Notes under the pieces: generated by a model
Told to the model about the DNA's origin: nothing
Databases searched by the model: none
What the model saw: the letters and a program-made list of their open reading frames with translations, nothing else
NCBI GenBank assembly: GCA_020049045.1
Contig: JAIFLN010000023.1
Coordinates: 1 to 47,164, forward strand
Length of the DNA stretch: 47,164 nt
Reading direction: 5' to 3'
Origin: Spirochaetota bacterium
GTDB taxonomy: Bacteria; Spirochaetota; Spirochaetia; JABEVK01
Program-made: the position numbers and the translations under genes
Shown here: positions 16,279 through 25,843 of the stretch, one piece after another
Position numbering within the stretch: position 1 is the stretch's first letter
How the letters are laid out: every line of letters starts with the position of its first letter

Positions 16279-18357
16279 ATGATTGCTCCCAATAAGCTGA
16301 CCTTGATCAAGCAGATGGCCGACACCGTGCGCGGTTTGTCGATCGACGCCATCCAGAAAGCCAATTCCGGCCATCCCGGCTTGCCCCTGGGCTGTGCCGA
16401 AATCGGATCACTCCTCTACTCGGAGATTCTGAAACACCACCCGGCCCATCCCGACTGGATTGACCGCGACCGCTTTGTCCTTTCGGCCGGTCACGGCTCG
16501 ATGTTTCTGTACAGCCTGTTGGGCCTCTGCGGCTACGGCACCACGGTGGAAGACATGGCCGCCTTCCGTCAGTTCGGCTCACGCACCCCCGGCCACCCCG
16601 AGTATGGCCTGACAGCCGGTGTGGAAACCACCACGGGTCCCCTGGGAGCTGGTTTCGCCACTGCGGTAGGTATGGCCATGGCCGAGACCAGGCTGGCTGC
16701 CACGTTCAATACGGCTCAATGCGCCATCATCGATCACCACACCTTCGTATTGGCCGGCGACGGCTGCATGCAAGAAGGTGTGACCTCGGAGGCGGCCAGT
16801 TTGGCGGGGCACCTGGGCCTGGGCAAGCTGATCTGTTTTTACGATTCCAACCACATCACCATTGAGGGCCACACCGACGTTTCCTTTACCGAAGACGTGG
16901 GTGCCCGTTTCCTTTCGTATGGCTGGCAGGTGCTGCACGTCGACGGGTACGATCTGCCTGGTCTGACCGATGCTGTGACCGCAGCCAAGGCTGAAACTGC
17001 CAAACCCACCCTGATCATTGCCAAGACGGTGATCGGCAAGGGCAGCCCGAACAAGGCCGACAGCCACGAGGTGCACGGGGCCCCGCTGGGTGCCGACGAG
17101 GTGACCGCCACCAAAAAAGCCCTGGGGCTCGACGCCAACCAGAGCTTCCAGATTCCCTCCTCGGTGGTCGGGTTTCTTGCCGAACGTACCCACGGCTGGC
17201 AAGACGGCTACCAAGCCTGGCAGAAGCGTTTTGAAACCTGGGGACAGGCCAACCCCGACCTGTTGGCCCTTTGGAAAACCACCATGGAGGCCACAACCCC
17301 TCACCACGCCTCCAAACTGCCTGCTGTTTCCTGGCCGACTGCCGCTGTGGGCGATAAGTTGGCGACCCGGGCCGCCAGCGGTAAAAGCCTGCAGGCTGCC
17401 GCGGCTGCCCTCCCCTTCCTGATCGGCGGTTCGGCCGACCTGGCCCCCTCCAACAACACCGAACTCAAGGGTCAGGGCGACTACCAGAAAGGCAACCGCC
17501 TGGGCCGCAACCTCCATTTCGGAATTCGCGAACACGCCATGGGCAGCATCATCAATGGTCTGACCCTTCATGGCGGTGTCAAAGCCTACGGGGCCACATT
17601 TATGGTGTTCGCCGACTACATGCGCCCCAGCTTACGCCTGGCCGCGCTGATGAAAATCCCGTCGATCTTTGTGCTGACCCACGACTCCATTTGGGTGGGT
17701 GAAGATGGCCCCACCCACCAGCCTGTGGAACACCTTTCCAGCCTGCGGGTCATTCCCGGCCTGGAAAACCTGCGCCCCGCCGACGTGGAAGAAACCACCT
17801 TCGCCTGGGAACTGGCCCTCTCGAAGGGCTTCGGTGCCCATGCCCCTACCGTGTTCGGCACCCGTAGAAACCCCGGTGAGTGGAATGAATCGGGTCCCAC
17901 CACCCTGGTGCTGACCCGACAGAACCTCACCGTGTTCGCCAAACCGGAAGGCTGGCGCGAAACTGTGCGGAAGGCTGGTGCCTACGCCGCCTTCGACACA
18001 CCCAAGCCCCAGCTTGTCATTCTGGCCACCGGCTCGGAAGTTGGTTGCGCTCTTGAAGCTGCTGCCGCACTGAAAAATGAGGGCAAGGCCGTCCGTGTTC
18101 TGTCGGTTCCCAGTCTGGACCGCTTCCGGGCCGCCTGGAACCGAGGCGACATTGTTGGTCAGAAGGCTTGGATTCCTACGGGCGTTCCGGTCTTTGCCAT
18201 CGAAGCGGCCGATTTCCAAAGCTGGGCGGAATTTGTGCCCCGCAACCACTTTGTGGGAGTGACAGGCTTTGGCGAATGCGGCCCCGGCGAAACCGTTGCC
18301 AAGCATTTTGGTGTCACTGCCGCTGGGCTGCGGGCAACCATCCTGGCCCGGCTGTAG
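16279..18357 (+). CDS. tkt: Transketolase
   Basis: A 692-residue, full-length enzyme transferring two-carbon ketol units between pentose-phosphate sugars with thiamine diphosphate in the cytoplasm. Order of landmarks: NSGHPGLPLGCAEIG (substrate phosphate), the TPP motif GDGCMQEGVTSEAASLAGHL to YDSNHITIEG, the pyrimidine-domain FGIREHAMGSIINGL with the catalytic glutamate, and the C-terminal domain with LATGSEVG. SD AAGGA precedes ATG 16279. It stands alone between the toxin-antitoxin pair and the convergent fucose operon, 13 bases from its end. It could feed C3 and C5 sugar flow from deoxy-sugar and pentose breakdown, but it is also a general housekeeping enzyme. Confidence 0.95.
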   Translation: MIAPNKLTLIKQMADTVRGLSIDAIQKANSGHPGLPLGCAEIGSLLYSEILKHHPAHPDWIDRDRFVLSAGHGSMFLYSLLGLCGYGTTVEDMAAFRQFGSRTPGHPEYGLTAGVETTTGPLGAGFATAVGMAMAETRLAATFNTAQCAIIDHHTFVLAGDGCMQEGVTSEAASLAGHLGLGKLICFYDSNHITIEGHTDVSFTEDVGARFLSYGWQVLHVDGYDLPGLTDAVTAAKAETAKPTLIIAKTVIGKGSPNKADSHEVHGAPLGADEVTATKKALGLDANQSFQIPSSVVGFLAERTHGWQDGYQAWQKRFETWGQANPDLLALWKTTMEATTPHHASKLPAVSWPTAAVGDKLATRAASGKSLQAAAAALPFLIGGSADLAPSNNTELKGQGDYQKGNRLGRNLHFGIREHAMGSIINGLTLHGGVKAYGATFMVFADYMRPSLRLAALMKIPSIFVLTHDSIWVGEDGPTHQPVEHLSSLRVIPGLENLRPADVEETTFAWELALSKGFGAHAPTVFGTRRNPGEWNESGPTTLVLTRQNLTVFAKPEGWRETVRKAGAYAAFDTPKPQLVILATGSEVGCALEAAAALKNEGKAVRVLSVPSLDRFRAAWNRGDIVGQKAWIPTGVPVFAIEAADFQSWAEFVPRNHFVGVTGFGECGPGETVAKHFGVTAAGLRATILARL

Positions 18358-18370
18358 AAAGCGTCCCCCG

Positions 18371-18814
18371 TTACCGTTTGCGGCCGACGGGGGGCACACC
18401 CTTTTTCAAAATGATGTTGCCGTACTTCACGGTTTCACCGGTCATGACCACGGCGTAGGCTTTTCGGGCTCTGTCGTAAAAGTCAAAGCGGTCAATTCGG
18501 GTGATGGCCGGCGATCCTGGCCACCGTTTGTCGATAGGCTTGCGGTAGGCTTTTTCCACCAAGGGATCAAGAGTGTCTCCCGAAACTGCAGCCATCATTA
18601 CCAACGGGTCAGGTACATAGGTGTCCAGGTTCATGAGTTGAAGGATGCCGTCGAGCAACTCAGGAATTCGAATTCCATCGGCCCGGATGACCCGGGGATT
18701 GAACGTGTCGCCGGGAAAGAAGGCATCAGCCAAGACCAACTCGTCTCCGTGCCCCATCCGGTACAATACCGTAATGAGCTCGGGAGAAAGACAGGGAGAA
18801 ATTCCAATCAACAT
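18371..18814 (-). CDS. fucU: L-fucose mutarotase (RbsD/FucU family)
   Basis: About 147 residues beginning MLIGISPCLSPELITVLYRMGHGDELVLAD. The family histidine lies in MGHGDE and the C-terminal tyrosine region reads DFYDRARKAYAVVMTGE. It interconverts the alpha and beta anomers of L-fucose, supplying the isomerase with its substrate. It is slightly longer than ordinary FucU (about 140). A ribosome site AAGGAG is six bases before ATG 18814, and the gene lies 16 bases after the kinase gene. It is the last gene of the fucI-kinase-fucU operon. A GC-rich hairpin (stem 18365-18371 with 18387-18393) spans its stop codon and may act in the tail-to-tail region. Confidence 0.9.
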   Translation of the reverse strand: MLIGISPCLSPELITVLYRMGHGDELVLADAFFPGDTFNPRVIRADGIRIPELLDGILQLMNLDTYVPDPLVMMAAVSGDTLDPLVEKAYRKPIDKRWPGSPAITRIDRFDFYDRARKAYAVVMTGETVKYGNIILKKGVPPVGRKR

Positions 18815-18830
18815 AAGGGACTCCTTAGCG

Positions 18831-20345
18831 TTACACGATTTCTTTCGGAGCGCTTGAAGTGACATTCCGCCACTTGGCATAGGCTGCTTCGCTCAGGCCA
18901 TCGGGCCGGGGCTCGAAGACCTTGGTTCCAAACGAGTTGGCCACAGCGGCTCGCCCCTGCGCGGTTGCGCTGAAGATGCCCAAAGCCTTGAGCTGGGAAA
19001 CGATGCTGCCTAGAGCCGTTGTCTCCGCAGGCCCGGTTTTTACCGTGCGCCCGATCACGGTGGCCGTAACCTCAGCCAACAGTCTGTTGCGGGCTCCGCC
19101 TCCGACCAGCCACAGTTCCGGGAACCTTTGGGTGGTGATGGCTTCGAGCTCATCGAGACTCTGACGGAACATGCAGGCCAGGCTTTCCAGAATACACCGA
19201 AGAATGGCGGCACGATCGCCAGGGACACTTTGCCCGGTGGCCTTGCAGTAGGCTTGAATGCGCCCGGGCATATCTCCGGGGGTGGCAAACAGGCTGTGAT
19301 TGACGTCGATATGGTGCTTCCAGGCCGGGGCCGTATAGGCCAGATCGACCAGGGCACCATGGTCCAAAGCCACACCGTCACGCTCCCACCAGCGCTTGCA
19401 TTCCTGAAGCAGCCACATTCCCATGATATTGCGCAGGGCCAGATTGGTGCCGTCGGAACCAGCTTCGTTCGAGATGCCGGCCAGGCGGCTGGCTTCGGAT
19501 AATACGGGAGCCTTGAGCTCGGCACCCATGACCGACCAGGTACCGCAGCTGACAAAAACAAACGATTCACCGGGTTTGGTGACGGCAGGAACCGCCAAAG
19601 CCGCCGACTCGGTGTCATGACTGGGAACCACTGCAACAGGCGTGCCGGGGGCCAAGCCCAGATCGGCCGCCAGCTCAGCGGTGACCGGCCCCAGCAGGGT
19701 TCCCGGCTCCACGATGGGTTGCATCAGGTTTCGGGGAAGCCGCAACAGGGTGAACAGCGCGTCAGCCCACTGCGGCTGGCCTGCCACCAGCAGTTGTGAT
19801 GTGCTGGCAATGGTCCGTTCTGCGGCCTTGATGCCGGTCAGAAAGTAATTGAACAGGTCGGGAGTGAATAGGAGAGTTGCTGCCTTGTCGAAAAACGCAG
19901 GGTCTTTTTCCAAAGCACCGGCCAACTGGTAAACAGTGTTGAACCAGGCGTCTTGAATTCCCGTCTGACGGAACAAGGTTCCTTCACCCAGCAGCTGTGA
20001 CAGGCGCTCGACCTGACCATCGGTCCTTTTGTCCCGGTAGTGAACCGGGTTGCCGATGAGATGGCCGGCACTGTCGAGCAGCCCGAAGTCCACCCCCCAG
20101 GTATCGACGGCCAAAGACGAGATGGTATCACCCGGGGGGAGGGTCCGGGACGCCTCGCGGATACCCGTCTTGATTTCATGGAAGAGCCGCAGGGTGTCCC
20201 AGTAAAGAGTGCCCCGCACCTCCACCGGCACGTTGTCGAACCGGTGGATTTCGTGGAGCGAGACCTTCTTTTGCTGAGGATCCCAGGACCCACGGATGAC
20301 CCGGCCGCCCGAGGCGCCCAGGTCAATCGCTAGAACGTGGGTCAT
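18831..20345 (-). CDS. Deoxy-ketose kinase of the rhamnulokinase (RhaB) type
   Basis: A 504-residue FGGY-family kinase that phosphorylates a six-deoxy ketose at C1 using ATP. RhaB-type landmarks are [15 protein letters not shown] at the N-terminus, [60 protein letters not shown] and [12 protein letters not shown]. FucK-type fuculokinases look different in these segments, so a RhaB-like kinase sits in a fucose operon. The start ATGA overlaps the fucI stop. With rhaA and the aldolase nearby but no second kinase, it probably acts on both L-rhamnulose and L-fuculose. That dual role is inferred. Confidence 0.88.
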   Translation of the reverse strand: MTHVLAIDLGASGGRVIRGSWDPQQKKVSLHEIHRFDNVPVEVRGTLYWDTLRLFHEIKTGIREASRTLPPGDTISSLAVDTWGVDFGLLDSAGHLIGNPVHYRDKRTDGQVERLSQLLGEGTLFRQTGIQDAWFNTVYQLAGALEKDPAFFDKAATLLFTPDLFNYFLTGIKAAERTIASTSQLLVAGQPQWADALFTLLRLPRNLMQPIVEPGTLLGPVTAELAADLGLAPGTPVAVVPSHDTESAALAVPAVTKPGESFVFVSCGTWSVMGAELKAPVLSEASRLAGISNEAGSDGTNLALRNIMGMWLLQECKRWWERDGVALDHGALVDLAYTAPAWKHHIDVNHSLFATPGDMPGRIQAYCKATGQSVPGDRAAILRCILESLACMFRQSLDELEAITTQRFPELWLVGGGARNRLLAEVTATVIGRTVKTGPAETTALGSIVSQLKALGIFSATAQGRAAVANSFGTKVFEPRPDGLSEAAYAKWRNVTSSAPKEIV

Positions 20346-22138
20346 TTGTAGAGCGGACCGTAGGCAGCGCAGGCGCGATAGTCGGCACTTTCGGCGTCAG
20401 CGGTTCCAAAGGCCGCCCAGGAAGCGGGGCGGAAGACCTTTTCGGCGGGGACGTTGTGCATGCAGACGGGGATGCGCAGAAGGGCACACACCGCGATCAG
20501 ATCGGCACCGATGTGACCGTAGCTGAAAGCACCATGGTTGGCACCCCAGTTGTTCATCACCGAGTACACGTCGCGGAAGGCACCTTCACCGGTGAGGTTG
20601 GGGGCGAACCACGTCGAAGGCCAGGTGGGGTTGGTGCGGTTCTCGAGCTTTTGGGCCACTTCGGCAGGAAGTTCCACGGTGTGGCCTTCGGCGAGCTGAA
20701 GCACAGGACCGACGCCGGCGACGAGGTTCAACCGGACCAAGGTAATGGGCATGACACCCTGGGTGGAATAGGTCGACGAGAATCCGCCGCCCCGGAAGTA
20801 TTCGACAACCGCAGGGCTCCAGGTGGTGGCCTTGAGGGTGGCGTCGACATCGGCTTGGGTAATGTCCCAGAACGGCTTCATGGCAGGTTTTCCGCCGGCC
20901 TTCATCTGTCCGGCACCGTCGAGGGCAGCCGCACCGGAATTGATCAGATGGATGATTCCATCCTTGGCCTGGCCGGCTAGCTTGTGACCGGTGACGCGTT
21001 TGACGGCATCGGCGCTCCAGAAGGTCCGCACATCGGCGAACACCTGGGCAGTACCGGTCATCAGGTTGCTCAGCAGCATGGCGACGGCGTTCAAGCTGTC
21101 GTTCTCGGTGGCCACCATCAAGGGCTGGCGGATGCCGTTCCAGTCGAACGAGCTGCACAAAATGGCTTCCATAAAGTCGCCGTTGGGGTAAAAGTCCGTC
21201 CACTGGCGCTGGCCTTGGAAGCCCGAGGCGATGGCGTTTCGTCCCATGGCTTCTTCGCCAAAGCCCAGTTCGGCCAGGCGGGGGTTGCCAAGCATCAGGT
21301 CGCGGCCGATGAGGGTCATCTTGACCACAAACTCCCATTCCTGGTCGAGTTTGGCCTGCGCTTTCTGGTCCTTTTTGGGATTGGTATCGAGGCCCTGGGG
21401 GCAGTTCTTCTTTACCCAGGCCAGGGCGGTCTTGAACTCGACAGGGTCGTAGATGCCTTCTTCAATACGGCGCGCAAACTCGGTCATGTCGATAAACTCG
21501 TTGCGCATTCCCAGGTACTTTTGGAAAAACTCGGGGTTGACAATGGACCCGGCGATGCCCATCGAGACGGCACCCATGGCCAGGTAGGACCGGCCGCGCA
21601 TGGTGGCGACGGCCAAACCAGCCTTGGTAAAGCGCAGCAATTTTTCCTGAACGTCGGCCGGAATGGTGAGGTCGCCGGCTTCCTGCACGTCTTTTCCATA
21701 AATGCCGAAGGCGGGAAGGCCCTTCTGAGCGTGGGCGGCAAGAACGGCGGCCAGGTACACGGCACCGGGGCGCTCGGTACCGTTGAAGCCCCAAACGGCC
21801 TTAGGCAGCAAGGGGTCCATGTCCATGGTTTCGGAGCCATAGCACCAGCAGGGTGTGACGGTCAGCGAGACACCGACGCCTTCCTTGCGGAACAGCTCGG
21901 CACAGCGGGCAGCCTCTTGAACGCCGCCGATGCAGGTTTCAGCAATGACGCACTCGACGGGCTCACCCGAGGGGTGGCGGAGGTTTTTGGTGATGAAGGC
22001 GGCGGCGGCCTTGGCCAGGTTCATGGTCTGGTCTTCGAGGGATTCGCGCACTCCGCGGCGGCGGCCGTCGATGGTGGGGCGGATACCCACCTTGGGAAGG
22101 GCTGCTTTCCAGGCTTTACTATCAGATTTGGTTGCCAT
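20342..22138 (-). CDS. fucI: L-fucose isomerase
   Basis: About 598 residues from ATG 22138 (ribosome site AAAGGAG), close to the 591 of the Escherichia coli enzyme. It converts L-fucose to L-fuculose and can act on D-arabinose, using Mn2+. Recognisable segments are [71 protein letters not shown] (metal aspartate) and [14 protein letters not shown] (metal histidine). It is the first gene of the operon with its own strong promoter at 22174-22202. An upstream in-frame start at 22186 would overlap the promoter and is rejected. Confidence 0.95.
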   Translation of the reverse strand: MATKSDSKAWKAALPKVGIRPTIDGRRRGVRESLEDQTMNLAKAAAAFITKNLRHPSGEPVECVIAETCIGGVQEAARCAELFRKEGVGVSLTVTPCWCYGSETMDMDPLLPKAVWGFNGTERPGAVYLAAVLAAHAQKGLPAFGIYGKDVQEAGDLTIPADVQEKLLRFTKAGLAVATMRGRSYLAMGAVSMGIAGSIVNPEFFQKYLGMRNEFIDMTEFARRIEEGIYDPVEFKTALAWVKKNCPQGLDTNPKKDQKAQAKLDQEWEFVVKMTLIGRDLMLGNPRLAELGFGEEAMGRNAIASGFQGQRQWTDFYPNGDFMEAILCSSFDWNGIRQPLMVATENDSLNAVAMLLSNLMTGTAQVFADVRTFWSADAVKRVTGHKLAGQAKDGIIHLINSGAAALDGAGQMKAGGKPAMKPFWDITQADVDATLKATTWSPAVVEYFRGGGFSSTYSTQGVMPITLVRLNLVAGVGPVLQLAEGHTVELPAEVAQKLENRTNPTWPSTWFAPNLTGEGAFRDVYSVMNNWGANHGAFSYGHIGADLIAVCALLRIPVCMHNVPAEKVFRPASWAAFGTADAESADYRACAAYGPLYK

Positions 22139-22173
22139 TGAGAGTCTCCTTTGCTTGGTTAATCGATTGCACA

Positions 22174-22202
22174 ATTTTACGCCCACTCCGGTGGAACGTC
22201 AA
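22174..22202 (-). promoter_or_regulatory. Promoter of the fucI operon
   Basis: On the minus strand TTGACG (22202-22197), a 17-base spacer and TAAAAT (22179-22174). The expected start is near 22167. A short dyad AATCGATT (22161-22168, central CG as in LacI-family sites) sits on the predicted start point and could be an operator, though its outer arms match poorly. Confidence 0.65.
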
Positions 22203-22227
22203 GCTGGTTTCTGCCGATAAGGAGAAG

Positions 22228-22836
22228 ATGAAGCTTTTCCTCCGCATTCTGCCCGCCGCTCTCCTTGCTCCCTTATTGACCTTAGCCAGTTGCTCGACTC
22301 TGCCCGAACAGCCGGCTTCTGCCCCTCGTCCCGTGCTTTCCGAAGATCCCCCCGTGATGGGCGCTGAATTGGTTCCCCTGGATCAGTTTTTGGCCTTTGT
22401 GGAACCGCGCAACCCAGCTTACGGTTCGCGGGCCTGGACAGCGCTCTGGCAATCGTACCGGGATGCCTGCCAATGGGAAGGGGTCAGCCATGCCGTCGCC
22501 CTGACTCAGATGGTCCACGAAACCGCCTTCCAGAAATACGGAGGAACGGTGCATCCAAGCCAGAACAATTTTGCCGGCCTGGGCACAGTCGACGTCAAAA
22601 CACCGGGGCTCAGCTTTCCTGATGTTCAAACGGGAGCGTTGGCCCATGTGCAGCACCTGAAGGCCTACGGCTCAACCCAACCGTTATCGACGGCCTTGGT
22701 CGATCCGCGGTTCAAATACGTCAAACGCGGCAGCGCTCCCACCGTTAAATCGCTGACAAAAAAGTGGGCGGCAGACCCGGATTACGGTGATAAACTGATG
22801 AAATACTACCGAGCCCTTTGGGGAGCCAATTCATGA
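22228..22836 (+). CDS. Glucosaminidase-like lipoprotein
   Basis: About 202 residues from ATG 22228 with ribosome site AAGGAGAAG. The signal peptide ends in a lipobox (LTLASC-S), so the protein should be lipid-anchored in the periplasm or outer membrane. The body matches the mannosyl-glycoprotein endo-beta-N-acetylglucosaminidase/FlgJ-like fold: AVALTQMVHETAF holds the likely catalytic glutamate, and NNFAGLGTVD and FPDVQTGALAHVQHLKAY follow. Such proteins cut peptidoglycan glycan strands. The gene shares an ATGA overlap with the MerR regulator gene, an odd pairing, so the two are probably co-transcribed. Confidence 0.85.
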   Translation: MKLFLRILPAALLAPLLTLASCSTLPEQPASAPRPVLSEDPPVMGAELVPLDQFLAFVEPRNPAYGSRAWTALWQSYRDACQWEGVSHAVALTQMVHETAFQKYGGTVHPSQNNFAGLGTVDVKTPGLSFPDVQTGALAHVQHLKAYGSTQPLSTALVDPRFKYVKRGSAPTVKSLTKKWAADPDYGDKLMKYYRALWGANS

Positions 22837-23222
22837 CCCACACCATCAAAGACGCTGCCATAAGGTCGGGCCTGACCGACCACACCATCCGCTACTACGA
22901 GAAAGAAGGACTGCTCAATTCCATTCCCCGCGACTCACAGGGCCGCCGGGCCTTTGGAGAGGCGGAACTCGACTGGCTGGGGTACCTGAACTGCCTGAGG
23001 ATGACGGGCATGCCCATAGCAGTGATGCGCCAGATCGCCGAACTTCAGGCCCGGGGCGATTCGACGATTCCTGAACGCCGCCACATTCTCGAAACCTACC
23101 GCCAGGACTTGGTGGAAAAGCTTGACCAGATCCACAGTGCCCTTGACCGTCTGGATCACAAAATTGCGTGGTACTCCCGAAAGGAACAGGAAGCGACGAA
23201 TTTTCGGACCTTCCCGGATTGA
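22833..23222 (+). CDS. MerR-family transcriptional regulator
   Basis: About 129 residues starting MTHTIKDAAIRSGLTDHTIRYYEKEGLL, the classic MerR winged helix-turn-helix. Downstream are LNCLRMTGMPIAVMRQIAEL and a dimerising coiled coil. No cysteine pair typical of metal or redox sensors is visible in the short C-terminus, so it may be an aldehyde/stress-type regulator such as those that control aldo/keto reductases. The following reductase promoter has the long spacer and central dyad expected of MerR targets, making it the likely regulated gene. The start ATG overlaps the preceding gene stop. Confidence 0.9.
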   Translation: MTHTIKDAAIRSGLTDHTIRYYEKEGLLNSIPRDSQGRRAFGEAELDWLGYLNCLRMTGMPIAVMRQIAELQARGDSTIPERRHILETYRQDLVEKLDQIHSALDRLDHKIAWYSRKEQEATNFRTFPD

Positions 23223-23242
23223 TGCAGGAAAACTGGTTTTCC

Positions 23243-23273
23243 TTGCCTTAGAGCGCACTCGAACCACCATACT
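23243..23273 (+). promoter_or_regulatory. MerR-type promoter of the aldo/keto reductase gene
   Basis: TTGCCT (23243-23248) and CATACT (23268-23273) are separated by 19 bases, the lengthened spacing at which MerR activators work. Between them lies the imperfect dyad CTTAGAGCGCACTCGAA (23247-23263). Confidence 0.55.
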
Positions 23274-23291
23274 AAGGATAGAGGTGACAAA

Positions 23292-24290
23292 ATGGCCATT
23301 CAAAACAAACGCTTGGGAAAACACGGGGTGATGGTGAGCAACCTTTGCCTGGGTACCATGAACTTCGGCTGGAAAACCGATGAAAAGGAAAGCTTCCGCA
23401 TCATGGACCGGGCTCTGGAACTAGGGATCAACTTTTTCGATACAGCAGACGTCTACGGCTGGGGCGGTGAACAGGGCGACACCGAGGAAATTCTGGGGCG
23501 CTGGTTTGCCCAGGGTGGCGGGCGGCGCGACGCGGTGGTTCTAGCCACCAAGGTGTTCAACCCCGTCAAGCGCAAGGCCAACCTGCCCGAAGTCAACACC
23601 GACGAGCGCAGCCTATCGGCCTACAAAATCCGCAAGCATGCCGAAGGGAGCCTGACCCGGCTGCGCACCGACCATATTGACCTGTACCAGATGCACCATA
23701 TCGACCGCGACTGCCCTTGGGACGAACTGTGGCAGGCCTTTGAGCAGCTGGGCAACCAGGGCAAAATCGTCTACACCGGCAGCAGCAACTTTGCCGGCTG
23801 GGACATCGCTACCGCCTGCCAGGAAGCCTCGAAGCGCGGCCTGATGGGCCTATCGAGCGAACAGAGCATCTACCACCTGAACAACCGCATGATCGAGCTC
23901 GAGGTGATTCCCGCCTGCCGCCACTACGGCCTGGGCCTGATTCCCTGGAGTCCTTTGGGAGGCGGTCTGTTGAGCGGGGCGCTTCAAGGTGCCAAGGAAG
24001 GCCGCAAGCTCGATGAGAACTTCCAAAAGGACGTGGAAAAGAATCGGGCCAAGTTGGAAAAGTACGAGGCTTTGTGCGCCAAACTGGGCGAGAGCCCGTC
24101 AACCGTGGCCCTGGCTTGGCTGCTGGCCAACCCCGTTGTGACCGCGCCCATCATCGGGCCTCGCACTGTGAAGCAGCTGGAAGACTCGATCCGGGCCACG
24201 GAAGTCGCTCTTGATGCGGCCACCCTCAAGGAGCTGGACGAAATTTTCCCTGGACCCGGGGGAGAAGCTCCCAAAGCCTACGCTTGGTAA
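23292..24290 (+). CDS. Aldo/keto reductase
   Basis: A 332-residue NADP-dependent oxidoreductase with a TIM-barrel fold. The catalytic tetrad is visible as D and Y in DTADVYGWGG, K in ATKVFNP and H in YQMHHIDRD. Cofactor-binding residues lie in GSSNFAGWD, SSEQSIYHL, WSPLGGGLL and PIIGPRTVKQLEDS. It resembles the IolS/YajO-type branch, which reduces aldehydes. Lactaldehyde produced by the nearby aldolase is a conceivable substrate, but this is only inferred. Ribosome site GAGGTGA precedes ATG 23292. Its end overlaps the convergent MscS gene by 13 bases. Confidence 0.92.
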   Translation: MAIQNKRLGKHGVMVSNLCLGTMNFGWKTDEKESFRIMDRALELGINFFDTADVYGWGGEQGDTEEILGRWFAQGGGRRDAVVLATKVFNPVKRKANLPEVNTDERSLSAYKIRKHAEGSLTRLRTDHIDLYQMHHIDRDCPWDELWQAFEQLGNQGKIVYTGSSNFAGWDIATACQEASKRGLMGLSSEQSIYHLNNRMIELEVIPACRHYGLGLIPWSPLGGGLLSGALQGAKEGRKLDENFQKDVEKNRAKLEKYEALCAKLGESPSTVALAWLLANPVVTAPIIGPRTVKQLEDSIRATEVALDAATLKELDEIFPGPGGEAPKAYAW

Positions 24291-25060
24291 AGGGAGGATT
24301 TGGGAAGTTCGATGTTCTCGGTTCGGAACCGCTCCAGCAGTTGAACGACCAGGGTGTTCTTGAGGTTCGTCATATCAGAAGGTTCAAACCAAACGCCCAG
24401 CGAGACTTCGGTACCAGCTGGTGCAAACCGTTTCACAAGAAGGAATAACTCCGGGTTTGCCAGGGCGTATTTGTTCACCACCACAACCTCTTTGATGACT
24501 TCGAGAGCCCTGGCCAAGTTTTCGCTATAGGGAATCGTAACGACAAGGTCGAGCCGACGGATGGGGAATCGGGTGACATTCACCACATTCGACTTGATCA
24601 GAGACTCATTGGGAATGCGCACAAAGGTGTTGTCAAACGTCCGGACTTTGACCGAAAGGGTGTCGATGGATAAAACCACACCGTTGACTTCACCGGTATT
24701 GATGACGTCGCCGACCGAAAAGGGCTTTTCCGAAAGAAGGAAGAGACCAGAGATCACATTGGAAATGGAGGTTTGGGCGGCAAAGCCGATGGCAATACCA
24801 GCAATACCGGCAGCCCCCAGAACCGCCGACAGATCAAAGCCCAGAGAGCTGAAAAATACCATGATCAAGACCACGAGAGTCGTCCAGTGGAAGGCCTTTC
24901 TCAGCAACATCTGGGTCTGCTCAGAAACCCGGCCCTTGGAAAGTCGGAGGGTAAGAAACTGCAGGAGGCGCAACCCCAAACCAAGAACCAAGAGAAGCAG
25001 AACAATCTGAAGAAGCTTGAGAAAGTCGAGGCTGTTCCAGACAGTATTCACAATGTCCAC
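24278..25060 (-). CDS. MscS-family small-conductance mechanosensitive channel
   Basis: About 260 residues, near the size of E. coli MscS (286). Three membrane helices are visible, at about 12-35, 55-77 and the pore helix 83-110 (VLGAAGIAGIAIGFAAQTS), rich in Ala/Gly like the MscS gate. Then comes the beta domain PFSVGDVINTGEVNGVVLSI with VRTFDNTFVRIPN. It opens under membrane tension to release solutes. It starts at GTG 25060 with an AGGAGG ribosome site and is nine bases from the preceding gene. It is the last gene of the five-gene operon that starts at about 29553. Confidence 0.92.
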   Translation of the reverse strand: MDIVNTVWNSLDFLKLLQIVLLLLVLGLGLRLLQFLTLRLSKGRVSEQTQMLLRKAFHWTTLVVLIMVFFSSLGFDLSAVLGAAGIAGIAIGFAAQTSISNVISGLFLLSEKPFSVGDVINTGEVNGVVLSIDTLSVKVRTFDNTFVRIPNESLIKSNVVNVTRFPIRRLDLVVTIPYSENLARALEVIKEVVVVNKYALANPELFLLVKRFAPAGTEVSLGVWFEPSDMTNLKNTLVVQLLERFRTENIELPKSSLYQA

Positions 25061-25069
25061 CGATACCTC

Positions 25070-25843
25070 CTACGAGATCCCTGCGATGTTTCGCAAGAAA
25101 TCTACCCCGCGCTGAAACAGTACTTCGCTCTGAGTGACAGCGGCCTCATAAAGCAAAAGACCCTGGTCCGAACCCTTGTAGGGTTCGGTGGTCATCCGCA
25201 AGGACTGGTCCCCCAAACTTTCCACCACCACCAAGTCGGAGCGCAAACTCCCCCCCTCCTCCCATAAGCTCAGGTATTCACAATAAATGGGGAACTGCCT
25301 AAGGACGAGAGGCGATTTACCCTCGTTGCGTACCTGAATGTGGCAGCGGAACATCGAACCGTAGGGCTGGTTCGGAGGCGCTTCCAAGGTGGTAGGCCAA
25401 AGGAAGCACAACCGGCCCGCACTGGTATCACCAAACCAAGTTTTATGAAGCTCAATGGTGTTGGGATGGGCGAGAACTACACCCGCAGAGGTCATCCAAT
25501 GCACCGAGACCGGCAGATCTACCAGAAATTCGGCTTGTTCTCCTGCAAGAACAGAAATGGCTCTGGTTGCCCTGACAACAAAGGGTCGAGACAGGGCAAA
25601 TGGACGGAGAGCAACCGGTTGGCACGAGGCTAGGACATGGTGGATCTCGAGGTCATAGGGAGCTTCAACGACCTCCGGGCCGCCAAAGTCTTGTCTTAGA
25701 CCCTCAGGGTGCTTCGGCCTTGTTGCCCAGTACCAGCTGGAGCCTACATTCTTCAAAAAGACTTCCGCTCCGTCGAGCCTCCAACGGTACCAGGAATCTT
25801 GTGAAAGGGTTCGAAAGGCCCACGGACTCTCTGCAGCGTTCAA
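25070..25843 (-). CDS. Soluble protein, possibly DUF432 family, next to mechanosensitive channels
   Basis: About 257 residues from TTG 25843, which forms a TTGA overlap with the previous stop; ATG 25912 would extend it 23 residues inside the upstream gene. No signal peptide or membrane helix is visible. Features include DSWYRWRLDGAEVFLKN, GSSWYWATRP, VHWMTSAGVVL and a beta-rich pattern suggesting an immunoglobulin-like fold. I believe it resembles DUF432, a family of unknown function often next to MscS genes, but this rests on memory. It lies between the two channel-type genes, implying a role with them. A gating or sensing partner is one possibility. Confidence 0.55.
   Translation of the reverse strand: MNAAESPWAFRTLSQDSWYRWRLDGAEVFLKNVGSSWYWATRPKHPEGLRQDFGGPEVVEAPYDLEIHHVLASCQPVALRPFALSRPFVVRATRAISVLAGEQAEFLVDLPVSVHWMTSAGVVLAHPNTIELHKTWFGDTSAGRLCFLWPTTLEAPPNQPYGSMFRCHIQVRNEGKSPLVLRQFPIYCEYLSLWEEGGSLRSDLVVVESLGDQSLRMTTEPYKGSDQGLLLYEAAVTQSEVLFQRGVDFLRNIAGIS

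Noticed and set aside
20984-22141. 385-residue open frame on the plus strand across fucI
   Set aside because: Gly/Val/His-rich translation without motifs, opposite the L-fucose isomerase gene.
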